From positions 96,799 through 160,798 of IMG/VR virus record IMGVR_UViG_3300011115_000874: a stretch of 64,000 bases of DNA; one strand, given 5' to 3'. Below, one piece after another: positions 49,475 through 58,808 of the stretch; the stretch's first letter is position 1, and each line of letters begins with the position of its first letter. The notes below the pieces were generated by a model. It saw only the letters and a list, made by a program, of their open reading frames with translations, did not search any database and had not been told where the DNA came from. The DNA is from a virus. The position numbers and the translations under genes were made by a program.

Positions 49475-52162
49475 TTAAGCAAAACTTGAACTTCTATATC
49501 TTGTTCCATCGTATATAAATAGCAATGATCCACTCCAATATGCACTTCCTGTTTGTGGAGCAACTGATTGAGATAATGGTAATATAAAGCTACCACTTAT
49601 CCTCATTGTTCCGTAGATGTTTACTTGTGAACCTGTCTTTTCAAATACTTTGTTTGGGAAGTCATATATGTTAACGTCCCAGTTACTTGTAGCCTCTATA
49701 ATTGGAATACCAGATACATCATTTACCATGTAAATGCTTCCTGATGTTACATCTGTTACTGTTAATTGGCTTCCTGCACTTGTTGATCCAAAATCAGCTA
49801 TTACATTATTTCCTCCAGTTGCTGTAGCTGCATTACTTGAAGTGAATGTTGCTGCTACTCGGAATGCTGTTTCTGTTTGTGATCCTGTTGTTTGGAAGAA
49901 TGTAGGTGTAATACTTACACCATAATATTGTCCTCCAACTATATTACTAGCGGATATAATAGGTGATATACTAAATGCAGATTGTGATACTGCAAGTGAC
50001 ATTGTAGGTGAAGTAAATGCTACTTGACCATTGTCTAGCATAGTCAATAAAGTTGTTGGTGTACTGTTTCGTACTAAAAATGTATTTGTAGCATTTGTTG
50101 CTCCTGATCCTATTACATCTAGGGCAGCGTTTGGAGATTGTTGATTAATACCAACTGTCTTAGCAAATTGACCTACAGTTATTCTACCAGCAGATGCTCC
50201 ATTACCCACCATCTCTAATCTTCCATTTCCTGCTGATATACTAAAATCAGCTGATGATCCGCCTACGTTTTGTATTCTAATTGCAGCGCTTGATGAATTG
50301 GCTATATGGATATTAGCACTTGGGTTATTTGTTCCTATACCAACATTACCACTTGAGCTAACAAGCATTAATGAAGCAGTGCCTTGATTAAAAATTACAC
50401 TACCACTTGTTGTTTCAATTGCTCTATAATCAGCAGCAGAAGTAAGTGTTGGAGAAATAAATAAACCTCTTGTAATACCATTTGCACCACCAGTTTGATT
50501 AATAGTAGGAAGAATAGAGTAAGCTGAGTATGTAGCAGTTCCACTTGTTGGACTAAAACCACCACTAAAACTTAATCCGGTTTGGGTCCCAGTTGTTGAA
50601 GTAAATGTTGCTCCAGTAAGTAATAAAGTAGTTTGTGAAAATGTAGCATACCCAAATGAACTGTGAATTGAAAAAGCTCCTATTGATAAGTTACCAGATC
50701 CATTAATTTGTGAATTTTGTGCAAATACCATTGGTCCATTAACTCTCGCAGTTCCATTTATATCTAAACTATAAGCAGAAGATCCAGTTGTATTAATACC
50801 AACATTTCCACTTCCACTTACAAATAGTATGCTTGAAGATGCTGGTGAGTCTATTCTTAATAAAGCAGAGCCTGATGAGCCTGATACGTGTAATTGTGCA
50901 GATGGCGCTATGGTTCCTATCCCCATTCTTCCAGATCCATCTACAACAAACTTAGGAGTTGTAGAATCGCCTATGTGTACTTGGAATTGTTTAAAGGCAT
51001 CTGAAGTGCCACCTTCAAATTTAAATCCAAATCTACCAAAGAAGTCAGCTGATGATGCTGCGTTTGTATAAAAATCCCATACACCTCTGTTTTGGTTAGC
51101 ATTAGCTGAGCTTATATCATATCTAGCTAATAGTCCTTGGTTTTGGTATTGATGGTAAGAACCGTATAAATCTAAATTATATTGTGCTGAGCTTGTTCCT
51201 ATACCAACAAATCCATTATCTAATACTACTAATGAGGCTGATGCGTTAGTGTTTTCAACTCGGAGTGCTGTTGTAGCTGATGTTGCGCCTGATCCTTTTA
51301 TTTTTGCATTTCCATTCACATCTAGCTTAAACCCTGCATCTGTTGTTGTGTTAATTAGGAAGTTTCCTGTTGTAGATGCAACACGTACTTTTTCACTTCC
51401 ACCTACTAAAAATTGTATTGTTGGGCCATTAATTAATGCTTGTGCTCCATTTGCTCTAAAATAGTTAACAGCTGTATAAGCTAATTCTGAGTAAGTGGAG
51501 TTATTTAAAGTAAGATATGAACCACCACTTAATAATCTTACAGTTCCACTTACATCCAATGTGTTTGTAGGTGTAATTGTCCCAATACCAACATTACCAC
51601 TACTACTAACAAATAATAAATTACTACCAACTAATAATTGAGTAGCATTTGAACTAGATACTGTTAATGAACCCGTTATTGTTAAACTACCTGTTGGTAC
51701 TACAACAGTACCATACAAAGTTTGAGTATCATTAGCACTATCTCCTAACTGGTTTGAACCAGTAGATAATACAGTTTGATTAACTACTAAAGTACCAATA
51801 GAAGCAGTTCCTAACACTGTTACATTTCCTGTTACTATTGCTGAAGACATTGTTGTTGCTCCAACTACATCTACACTTCCAGAAAAAATTGCAGGACCTA
51901 TATTTGTAAATGTAGATGATCCTGATACTAAAAACGAGCCTGTTACTTGTATGCTAGAGGTAGTAGCGTAAACGCCTCCTCCCATGTTAGCAAATGGTTC
52001 TGATGGTCCTGCTACACCTTGTGGTCCTACTGGTCCTTGAGGTCCAGGATTATTTACTTCTATAACACTAGTAATAGGTTGAGGAACAATAATTTGATTT
52101 TCCTCTGTTACTACTGTTACATTAGCTATATCGGTTTGACTATTTATACTATTATTCTGCAT
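49475..52162 (-). CDS. Giant tail fibre protein A, 895 aa
   Basis: Ser/Gly/Thr-rich fibre. After a short N-terminus comes a collagen-like stretch (NPGPQGPVGPQGVAGPS), then many units of the form LFVSSSGNVGIGT alternating with TGSLTITGSLTVSSS, as in long beta-helical fibres. It ends PQTGSAYWSGSLLFIYDGTR. Large blocks match the neighbouring fibre gene (52202-54640). No S74 chaperone domain is visible at the C-terminus. Role in host recognition is inferred. Confidence 0.82.
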   Translation of the reverse strand: MQNNSINSQTDIANVTVVTEENQIIVPQPITSVIEVNNPGPQGPVGPQGVAGPSEPFANMGGGVYATTSSIQVTGSFLVSGSSTFTNIGPAIFSGSVDVVGATTMSSAIVTGNVTVLGTASIGTLVVNQTVLSTGSNQLGDSANDTQTLYGTVVVPTGSLTITGSLTVSSSNATQLLVGSNLLFVSSSGNVGIGTITPTNTLDVSGTVRLLSGGSYLTLNNSTYSELAYTAVNYFRANGAQALINGPTIQFLVGGSEKVRVASTTGNFLINTTTDAGFKLDVNGNAKIKGSGATSATTALRVENTNASASLVVLDNGFVGIGTSSAQYNLDLYGSYHQYQNQGLLARYDISSANANQNRGVWDFYTNAASSADFFGRFGFKFEGGTSDAFKQFQVHIGDSTTPKFVVDGSGRMGIGTIAPSAQLHVSGSSGSALLRIDSPASSSILFVSGSGNVGINTTGSSAYSLDINGTARVNGPMVFAQNSQINGSGNLSIGAFSIHSSFGYATFSQTTLLLTGATFTSTTGTQTGLSFSGGFSPTSGTATYSAYSILPTINQTGGANGITRGLFISPTLTSAADYRAIETTSGSVIFNQGTASLMLVSSSGNVGIGTNNPSANIHIANSSSAAIRIQNVGGSSADFSISAGNGRLEMVGNGASAGRITVGQFAKTVGINQQSPNAALDVIGSGATNATNTFLVRNSTPTTLLTMLDNGQVAFTSPTMSLAVSQSAFSISPIISASNIVGGQYYGVSITPTFFQTTGSQTETAFRVAATFTSSNAATATGGNNVIADFGSTSAGSQLTVTDVTSGSIYMVNDVSGIPIIEATSNWDVNIYDFPNKVFEKTGSQVNIYGTMRISGSFILPLSQSVAPQTGSAYWSGSLLFIYDGTRYRSSSFA

Positions 52163-52177
52163 TAAGCTTCAGGTTTA

Positions 52178-52187
52178 TTATAAATAT
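52178..52187 (-). promoter_or_regulatory. Late-type element ATATTTATAA before fibre A
   Basis: Exact decamer 15 bases upstream of the fibre A start, between the paralogous fibres. Confidence 0.5.
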
Positions 52188-52201
52188 GAAGGTAAATTAG
52201 G

Positions 52202-54640
52202 TTATGCTATAAATGTCCAACCTGTAGATTTGTTTATGTATAATCCTTCTGTTGCGTCTGTACAGTATACCATTAGTCCTACTGCTGGTGATGTGATTGC
52301 TAATCTTTGAGCGTTAGTCATGCGAGAAGGTAAGAAGCCTTTTGTAGTAGATTTTACTTCAAGTAATGCAGATGCTGAACTTAAGAAACTGTAATCTTGT
52401 GATATAACAACTCCTTTTGCAGCTGAAGGGATAATCAAACGAAGGTCATTACCACTTCCTACATCCATAGTACCAGTGTATATTGTAACACCAGATACAT
52501 TGCTTGTTGCACTTGGATTTATATTTCCACAAGTTAATACACCGGTTCTAACTGTTCCATTCACATCTAAATTATACTGTGCTGATCCTGTGTTTATACC
52601 TACAAATCCATTATCTAATACTACTAATGATGCAGATGCGTTGGTGTTTTCAACACGTAAAGCAGTTGTAGCACTTGTAGCGCCTGATCCTTGCACCTGA
52701 AGTTGTGCTGTTGGTACTGTAGACACTCCTCCCACATACATTGAATTTCTTACATTCACATATGGTGTAGCACTGTTACCAGTAAGTATGAGTTGTGTAC
52801 GGTACTGTGAGGTAGATGTATCATAAGCACTTAGTGCTGTAGAAGAAAATCCACTCAATACAGAATCATTTCCAACGAATACACTCTTGCCATCATTTCC
52901 GTTTGAGTATAAACCATATGGAGCTTGTACAGGACCATCATTTCTTACCGTTAGTAGACTTGTTCCAGCGCTGTTTTGTAATGATAACGCGTTACCACTT
53001 GCAAGTGTTATTCCACTACCTTGTATACTTAATGACCCAGTTATACTCTGCGACCCAGTATTAGTCAACATTCTATGCCACCCAACTTGAGAACCACTAT
53101 TATAATAGTATAATCCTTCGTTTGTTGATCCTGTTAAGTATGTTATTAAACCTTGAGCAGGAGATGTGATTGAGGCTGTTGTTGCTGTGCGTGGTGGGAG
53201 GAAGCCTTTTGTTGTGCTGTCTACTTGTAATAATGCTGATGCTACAGCAAGTACTGTTGGTTGGCCTTGGGTTACTCTAACATTTTGAGCTGTGTTATTT
53301 TGTGATGCTATTAGTTGTAGGCCGCTTCCATATGATCCTAGTATTTTGCCTTCATTACCAATAAATAAAGTATTACCAACTGATACACTTCCATTTACTT
53401 CTAATTTATTTCCTACGCCTGAATCTATAGATGTGCCTATACCTACAAAACCACTTGAACTAACAAATAATAATGAAGTAGATCCACTTTGTAATAAAAC
53501 ATTACCCGCAGTGGTTTCAATCGCTCTAAAATCTGCTGCTGCCGTTAGCGTTGGATTGATGTAAAGACCTCTTGTTATTCCATTAGCACCACCTGTTTGG
53601 TTTATGGTAGAAGATACTCTTAAAATATTGAAAACTCCTGTTCCTGAAGTTGGTGAAAAAGTTCGGTTAAATCCTAAACTACTTCCCAACATCATTACAC
53701 CACCTTCACCCGATGTATATTGTCTATCGGCTATACCAGGTGAAGTTACATAACTTTGATAACCACTAATAGTACTACCAACATTATCTCCTATTCTTAC
53801 TGATGTACCTGCTGTTGTAATATTTGTAAGTGCCGTTGTTGGATCTACTGATAAAACAGAAGGCAAACCTGCGCCAAAGAATATTGAATTAGCTCTTGCG
53901 CTACCGCTTACATCGAGCTTGTACCCTGCGTCTGTTGTTGTGCCGATGCCAAAATTACCACCGTTGAAATAACTAAAATTTGAAGTAGACCTTATTGCAA
54001 ATCGAATAACCCCACCAGCATACAAAAACATTTCAGCGGTGTTGTTACTTGCTCCATCTCTCGTTACTTGAAACAATGTTCCGCTTGTAGCACTTTGTAA
54101 CAAAATACCTTCGTCATTAGCGTTTGCTTTTACTGTCAAAGCTTTTGTTGGCGTAGCTGTACCAATACCCAACCTTGCGTTTGTATTATCCCAAAAGAAA
54201 CCAGCGCTTGAAGTTCCAAATGAGACACTTCCACTTACAGTCAAACTACCTGTTGGTATAACTACTGTGCCATACAACGTCTGGGTGTCATTAGCATTAT
54301 CTCCTAATGTATTAGAGCCTGTAGAATTAATTGTTGTATTAATTTGTAATACATTGATAGAAGCAGTACCTAATACTGTTACATCTCCTGATACAACAGC
54401 TGATGACATTGTAGTAGGACCTGTTATAATTGCACTACCTGAGAATATGGCTGGGCCTATGTTTGTAAAAGTAGAAGATCCAGATACTAAAAATGAGCCT
54501 GATACCTGTAGGCTACTTGTTGTAGCCCAAATGCTTCCACTTACATTATTGAATGGTTGTGTTGATCCAGAAGGACCAGTTGCACCTTGTGGTCCCGTAG
54601 AACCTTGTGGGCCGGGATTATTTATTACAATAGTACGCAT
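52202..54640 (-). CDS. Giant tail fibre protein B, 812 aa
   Basis: Paralogue of fibre A. The collagen-like start NPGPQGSTGPQGATGPSGS leads to ATTSSLQVSGSFLVSGSSTF, nearly the same as in A, and then to repeated VSSSG(F/N)VGIGT units. Its C-terminus differs (SALLEVKSTTKGFLPSRM, then GLMVYCTDATEGLYINKS), a pattern common to Bacteroidota phage and prophage fibres, and a KGFLPPRTATTASITSPAQG copy occurs internally. The stop shares one base with the 133-residue gene's start side. Likely adsorption fibre. Confidence 0.82.
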   Translation of the reverse strand: MRTIVINNPGPQGSTGPQGATGPSGSTQPFNNVSGSIWATTSSLQVSGSFLVSGSSTFTNIGPAIFSGSAIITGPTTMSSAVVSGDVTVLGTASINVLQINTTINSTGSNTLGDNANDTQTLYGTVVIPTGSLTVSGSVSFGTSSAGFFWDNTNARLGIGTATPTKALTVKANANDEGILLQSATSGTLFQVTRDGASNNTAEMFLYAGGVIRFAIRSTSNFSYFNGGNFGIGTTTDAGYKLDVSGSARANSIFFGAGLPSVLSVDPTTALTNITTAGTSVRIGDNVGSTISGYQSYVTSPGIADRQYTSGEGGVMMLGSSLGFNRTFSPTSGTGVFNILRVSSTINQTGGANGITRGLYINPTLTAAADFRAIETTAGNVLLQSGSTSLLFVSSSGFVGIGTSIDSGVGNKLEVNGSVSVGNTLFIGNEGKILGSYGSGLQLIASQNNTAQNVRVTQGQPTVLAVASALLQVDSTTKGFLPPRTATTASITSPAQGLITYLTGSTNEGLYYYNSGSQVGWHRMLTNTGSQSITGSLSIQGSGITLASGNALSLQNSAGTSLLTVRNDGPVQAPYGLYSNGNDGKSVFVGNDSVLSGFSSTALSAYDTSTSQYRTQLILTGNSATPYVNVRNSMYVGGVSTVPTAQLQVQGSGATSATTALRVENTNASASLVVLDNGFVGINTGSAQYNLDVNGTVRTGVLTCGNINPSATSNVSGVTIYTGTMDVGSGNDLRLIIPSAAKGVVISQDYSFLSSASALLEVKSTTKGFLPSRMTNAQRLAITSPAVGLMVYCTDATEGLYINKSTGWTFIA

Positions 54641-55041
54641 TATACTGTTACTTGGTTACTTAAGCTAATTTGTCCTTCTAATAATCGTACTGTTAGTGGG
54701 CAAGCTCCACTCCCTGAGTATATTTCTAAGTCGTATTTAGCTGTAGTAAATGTGAGTAAAGACGAGGTACAAGCAGCTATATATATTCCGATGGAACCAC
54801 TAGTAGGTGGTGTACTTCCATTGCTTCCGCTAAAATTTAGGCCAGTACCATCGGCGTTTAGAGAACTAGATAATGTAATATATACTGTTCGAGATGCATT
54901 AGAAGCATAATCAGATGCAATTTGCATCCGTCCTGAATATCCAGTTAAGTCAACTGGGTTATTGGATGAATCTTTGTATTGTATCTCAAAGTTTGTAGTT
55001 GTTCCTTGTTCTATTGTAAATGAATATCTTCCTGCTCCCAT
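54640..55041 (-). CDS. Small beta-sandwich structural protein, 133 aa
   Basis: Not assigned to a family with confidence. RYSFTIEQGTTTNFEIQYKD, then NNPVDLTGYSGRMQIASDY and a C-terminal YDLEIYSGSGACPLTVRLLE has the pattern of upper-baseplate/fibre-adaptor (BppU-like) domains. Its place directly upstream of the fibre genes fits an adaptor that anchors fibres. Confidence 0.6.
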   Translation of the reverse strand: MGAGRYSFTIEQGTTTNFEIQYKDSSNNPVDLTGYSGRMQIASDYASNASRTVYITLSSSLNADGTGLNFSGSNGSTPPTSGSIGIYIAACTSSLLTFTTAKYDLEIYSGSGACPLTVRLLEGQISLSNQVTV

Positions 55042-55063
55042 GTGTATTGTTTAGCAATAAATA

Positions 55064-55759
55064 TTAGTCTCTATAATCTGAGTATAGTTTAAGTATAGGT
55101 TCTACAATTTCATGGCGATGGTTTGTTTTAAGGGTAACTACTTTTACTCCTTTAATATCTGCCTCTAATCGGGTGAAGAAACCAATACCACTATCTTTCT
55201 TTTGTTTTAAGTCTGTTTGAGTGATGTCTCCACAAAATATCATTTTTCCACCTTTACCTAAACGACCTAATATCATTTCGGTTTGACCATGAGTAATATT
55301 TTGACATTCGTCTACTATCACTACTGCGTCTGGGAATGTTCTACCTCTCATAAATGCAAATGGTACAATTTCAATTTGTCCATCTGCTACCATTTTTTCT
55401 ATCTTAGTCTTATCATATAACATATGTAAGTTAGCATAGATAGGAGCCAACCAAGGATCCATTTTTTCTTTTAAGTCACCAGGTAAGAAACCTATTTCTT
55501 CTTTTGCTACTGTGGGTCTAGTGATGATGATTCGTTCAATGTCTTTTCTAAACATTAAATCTAAAGCTACTTGACAAGCAACTAAGGTTTTACCTGATCC
55601 AGCCATACCTTTTAATAGTGTGACAGGATGATCTAAGATGACTTGCTTTGCTTCTTTCTGTTCCTCGTTTAAAGTTATTTTAAAATTAATCGGGTTTTTA
55701 GGCTTTCTTTTTTCTTTAAAAATGTTTTTAGCCTCCTCACTTCTGTTGAAATCTGTCAT
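55064..55759 (-). CDS. phoH: PhoH-family ATPase
   Basis: A 231-residue P-loop protein. The Walker A is LLKGMAGSGKTLVACQVAL, IIITRPTVAKEEIGFLPGD is the diagnostic PhoH block, Walker B is AVVIVDECQNI, and KMIFCGDITQTDL and LKTNHRHEIVEPIL complete the helicase-like core. PhoH is frequent in marine phages and its role is unsettled. It follows the capsid gene but has its own ATATTTATACT element. Confidence 0.93.
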   Translation of the reverse strand: MTDFNRSEEAKNIFKEKRKPKNPINFKITLNEEQKEAKQVILDHPVTLLKGMAGSGKTLVACQVALDLMFRKDIERIIITRPTVAKEEIGFLPGDLKEKMDPWLAPIYANLHMLYDKTKIEKMVADGQIEIVPFAFMRGRTFPDAVVIVDECQNITHGQTEMILGRLGKGGKMIFCGDITQTDLKQKKDSGIGFFTRLEADIKGVKVVTLKTNHRHEIVEPILKLYSDYRD

Positions 55760-55786
55760 GACTTATTATTTGAGTATAAATATCAA

Positions 55787-55812
55787 CAAAAAAGCCCAGA
55801 TTACTCTGGGCT
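55787..55812 (-). terminator. Terminator after major capsid gene
   Basis: Minus strand AGCCCAGA, loop GTAA, TCTGGGCT, then TTTTT. Strong stem, 30 bases behind the capsid stop, as expected for a highly expressed gene. Confidence 0.88.
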
Positions 55813-55840
55813 CAATTGTTAGATATTATCTAGGTTATCC

Positions 55841-57514
55841 TTAAAGGGTGTTTAAACCATTTACATAGATCTTACCATAGAATTCAGGACGTAACATCTT
55901 CTTAGCGAAACGAGTCAACAATCCTTTACGTGGAGTGAAGGTGTTTGGATCGTAGATAAGAGGAGTCATGATCAACGGAATGTATGGAGCAAATACAGCA
56001 CCTGCTTCTAGGAACTGCTTACCACGGAAACCTAATAAGATAGTGTTTTCTGTCATGTAAGGGTTCTTATAAACAGTGTAACGGCTGTTAAATTGACCAG
56101 CTTTTTGTACACCGAATGCATATTCCATATCTTCAGCACCGTTGCTATTTGCAGCGAATCCTGGGATTGATTCCAAGATAGTTGAAATAGTTGGAGATAC
56201 TACCATGAAATTTGCACCACCACGAAGGGTTAATTGGTGAATACGGTTACTGATCTTGTTAACTTTAGTACCTAAAGTTTGGAACCAAGCACCTTGAGTG
56301 TTGTAGAAACCTAATGACTGTGTGTAATCAGTTCCAGCAGCGTTCAATGTGTTGTTATTAATAGCTGACCAGTATTCAGTATTACCTGCTGGGGCATCTT
56401 CAATCAACATATCAAGAATTTCAAGATCAATCTCTAAAGAGATGTACTCGCTCATGATGTTAGTTAATTCAGCTTCAGCATCTAAGTTTTGGTAAGCGTT
56501 CAAATCTTGAGCAAATTCTGGCGTCCATGCTGCTTTTAACTTTTTAGTCTTAGCAGTAATTGCTTGAGATTGCATAGAAATGTTAATTTCTGGGATAGAT
56601 GAACTAATACTAGTACCTAATGAGTTAGGGTTAGCGAAAGTTGAGTTATCTTCGAAATCACCACGATACTGATCAGTAGTAGCTTTGTTATAGAATACAG
56701 TATACACTTGAGTAGCAGCTACAGCTGTAGAAGCAGTAACGAAGAATGTGTAAGTAGTAGTAGCTGGGTTGTAGTTGTGGAATGCAGATATGTTACTTGC
56801 AGCTCCTAAAGCAGACCCACTAATAATAAATCCACGTGCAGCATCAGCATCAGCGTTTGGTAATCTAGAAGAAGAAATAGTAAATTTCTTTAAACGTACT
56901 CCATCTTGTGCGGATGCAGATAAAGAAGAATCAAATCCTACTTCAGCCCAAGAAGCTGAGGTGATCGAAAAATCAGCAACTGAAGTACCTATAGTGAAAG
57001 TACTTGGACCAGATGATGTTTGGTTAGTAGTGTAAGTAAAACGACCAGCACCATATAAACCACCTTCAGCAGCTGGGGTAGCGAATGGAGTTGTGCTAGA
57101 AGGGTTACGAGTACCATACAAAGATTGACCACTAGTAAATGGATTCTTAGTAGTACCATATTGGAAATCTAAGAAGAATACAAGACCAGAAGGTAAGTTC
57201 ATTGGTTGAACACTAACGAATTCTTTCGCTGAGATCTGACCAAATACTTTACGTACTAATGGTAATGCAATTCCAGCCCAGTTCTCACCAGAAGTACCTG
57301 ATGTGAAGAAAGATGCGTTACCTGTAGCAGTAGCTTCTACTACTAATTGCTTTGCTTGATTTTCCAACATCAAAGCCATGTTGTTTTTGTTTACGTCTTC
57401 GCCTAAACCTTCCAAAAGGCCGGTTTTGTTCCATTTGTTTGCTAATCTAGCAGCGTCACCTTGAAGTGACTTCCATGGATTTGCGGACTCGACTAATGAT
57501 TGAATTGTGTTCAT
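55841..57514 (-). CDS. 23: Major capsid protein, gp23-like
   Basis: A 557-residue HK97-fold capsid subunit of the T4 type. LPLVRKVFGQISAKEFVSVQP and MNLPSGLVFFLDFQYGT align with the T4 gp23 start of the mature protein; KLKAAWTPEFAQDLNAYQNL and YISLEIDLEILDML match the T4 segment with AELTNIM; IYDPNTFTPRKGLLTRFAKK ends it. A propeptide of about 60 residues ends QLVVE, the likely prohead protease site (V-V-E, a slight variant of I/L-x-E). A terminator follows. The residues after the cut (TGNASFFTSGTSGENWA) recur in the 162-residue protein at 61193-61681. Confidence 0.95.
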   Translation of the reverse strand: MNTIQSLVESANPWKSLQGDAARLANKWNKTGLLEGLGEDVNKNNMALMLENQAKQLVVEATATGNASFFTSGTSGENWAGIALPLVRKVFGQISAKEFVSVQPMNLPSGLVFFLDFQYGTTKNPFTSGQSLYGTRNPSSTTPFATPAAEGGLYGAGRFTYTTNQTSSGPSTFTIGTSVADFSITSASWAEVGFDSSLSASAQDGVRLKKFTISSSRLPNADADAARGFIISGSALGAASNISAFHNYNPATTTYTFFVTASTAVAATQVYTVFYNKATTDQYRGDFEDNSTFANPNSLGTSISSSIPEINISMQSQAITAKTKKLKAAWTPEFAQDLNAYQNLDAEAELTNIMSEYISLEIDLEILDMLIEDAPAGNTEYWSAINNNTLNAAGTDYTQSLGFYNTQGAWFQTLGTKVNKISNRIHQLTLRGGANFMVVSPTISTILESIPGFAANSNGAEDMEYAFGVQKAGQFNSRYTVYKNPYMTENTILLGFRGKQFLEAGAVFAPYIPLIMTPLIYDPNTFTPRKGLLTRFAKKMLRPEFYGKIYVNGLNTL

Positions 57515-57545
57515 TTTTTTAAATCGGTTTTTGTTTTTATTAATT

Positions 57546-58607
57546 TTATTTTCTTAAACCAGCTAATCTTTGCATACGAGCAAATGCATCGTTTACTTCG
57601 ATAATTGGTTGTTTTGTTTGAGAAGGAGCGATACTTTTTGAAGCTGATCCTAGTGATTCTTTAATTGGTGCTTTCTTAGCTACTGCTTTGAAAGATTCAG
57701 CTAATGTTTCGAATACTAATTTAACTTCTTTTACAGTTTCAGCTCTGTCAAACGTGTTTAAAACCTTTACTTTTTCTGATTCGGTAAGATTCTTAGCTTT
57801 GAAGATTTTGTTCGTGTAAAGCAACTTAGCGTTTAATAGATTAACTTCATTAAGTTCGTTTCTTAACTCACTGATAGTTTCTTCCATTTCAGTAGTGTCA
57901 GCCATTTCATCCATTGGTTTCTCTGCTTTTCTTTCTTTAAAGAATTTCCATATTGCTTTAGCGGCAGCAGTTGTGATTCCAGCAGCAGCTAATATCATAG
58001 CAGCTTTTCCAGCATCTGGGGATTCCATTGCTCTAGTTATCATGTTAGATATTCCTTCAACAGATTCTCCTACTTGTTCTTCTTTTTCTTCACCCATAAG
58101 TTCGTTTAAAAGTTCATCTAATTCAACTTCTTCTTCATCTCCAACTTCAACTTCTTCTCCGTCTAAGTCTTCAACATCTTCTAAGTCTTCTTCAGATTCT
58201 TCTTCTTCACCTTCTCCAGGCATAAGCTTACCAGTTTCGATCATGTCATCAATAACTTTCATTACTAATTCTTCAATTTCTTCATCTGACATTTCTTCAA
58301 GCATTAGATCTTCATCTATCTTGTCTGTGTCATCTTCAGAAACCATATCATCAGCTTCGTCAGTCATTTCTAACTCTGCAAGAATTTCATCTAGATTAAA
58401 AGACTCTTCTAATCCTTTATCTTCCTTGTCAGTTGTTTCATACATACCCTCTTGTTCCATTTCATCTTCCTCGTTTAGTCTTTCAGCAAACATAGCTGTA
58501 AGTTGTGGAGTGAACGCTTCTTCAAGAGCAGCTTTTGCATTCGCGATAGCAGTTTCCTTAATGGTCTTAGCCTCAGCGATTGCTTCTTTGAGCATTTCTC
58601 TGTTCAT
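57546..58607 (-). CDS. 22: Prohead core scaffold, gp22-like
   Basis: A 353-residue protein, highly acidic in residues 40-175 (EEEESEEDLEDVEDLDGEEVE) and helical, as expected for a scaffold that is digested during maturation. Several L/I-x-E sites (LKEAIAE at the start). A short hydrophobic stretch, AAMILAAAGITTAAAKAIW, lies near 200. The C-terminus FARMQRLAGLRK matches the FLKMQKLAGL tag on proteins at 2997-3509 and 58809-59651. Position between protease and capsid genes equals T4 gene 22. The leader has GAGGA, one of few SD-like sites. Confidence 0.85.
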   Translation of the reverse strand: MNREMLKEAIAEAKTIKETAIANAKAALEEAFTPQLTAMFAERLNEEDEMEQEGMYETTDKEDKGLEESFNLDEILAELEMTDEADDMVSEDDTDKIDEDLMLEEMSDEEIEELVMKVIDDMIETGKLMPGEGEEEESEEDLEDVEDLDGEEVEVGDEEEVELDELLNELMGEEKEEQVGESVEGISNMITRAMESPDAGKAAMILAAAGITTAAAKAIWKFFKERKAEKPMDEMADTTEMEETISELRNELNEVNLLNAKLLYTNKIFKAKNLTESEKVKVLNTFDRAETVKEVKLVFETLAESFKAVAKKAPIKESLGSASKSIAPSQTKQPIIEVNDAFARMQRLAGLRK

Positions 58608-58749
58608 TTTTTGTCCTCAATTAAATTGTTTTGGAAATACGTTTATTAAGAAACGTAATAGATTTTTTATTAATAGATGCTACATATAGATTCAGGGGTA
58701 GCATATTTGAGCATACATATATATGGATTTATGTAAAGTCGCCTTTTAT
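58608..58749. other. 142-base leader of the scaffold/capsid operon
   Basis: The longest non-coding stretch besides the terminator that precedes it. The minus strand is AT-rich, with ATCCATATATATGTATGCTC and, near the start, TTGAGGACAAAAAATG. Likely holds the promoter of genes 22-23; no ATATTTATAA decamer is present here. No ORF seen. Confidence 0.4.
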
Positions 58750-58780
58750 AAAAAAGAAATGCCTCTCTTTCGAGAGGCAT
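58750..58780 (-). terminator. Strong terminator before scaffold gene
   Basis: Minus strand ATGCCTCTC, GAAA tetraloop, GAGAGGCAT, then TTCTTTTTT. It isolates the portal-protease transcript from the scaffold/capsid transcript. Confidence 0.9.
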
Positions 58781-58784
58781 CAGT

Positions 58785-58803
58785 CCTAAAATACTATTTT
58801 AGG
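58785..58803 (-). other. Second hairpin CCTAAAAT/ATTTTAGG
   Basis: A perfect 8-bp stem with a 3-base loop between the stop codon of the 280-residue gene and the strong terminator. No T tract; may protect the mRNA 3' end or help termination. Confidence 0.6.
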
Positions 58804-58808
58804 AGGAG

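Noticed and set aside
37495-52187. Rightward T4 late promoters (TATAAATA on the plus strand)
   Set aside because: They would transcribe against every gene in the window. The match is reported as an open question, but rightward promoters were not annotated.
54267-54910. Two plus-strand ORFs opposite fibre B and the 133-residue gene
   Set aside because: They lie antisense to clear structural genes, have a Pro/Val-rich composition expected from complementing Gly/Thr codons, and no start context.
57895-58689. A 264-codon plus-strand Ser-rich ORF
   Set aside because: It is the antisense of the Glu-rich scaffold gene (GAA/GAG give TTC/CTC on the other strand); low complexity, no family resemblance.
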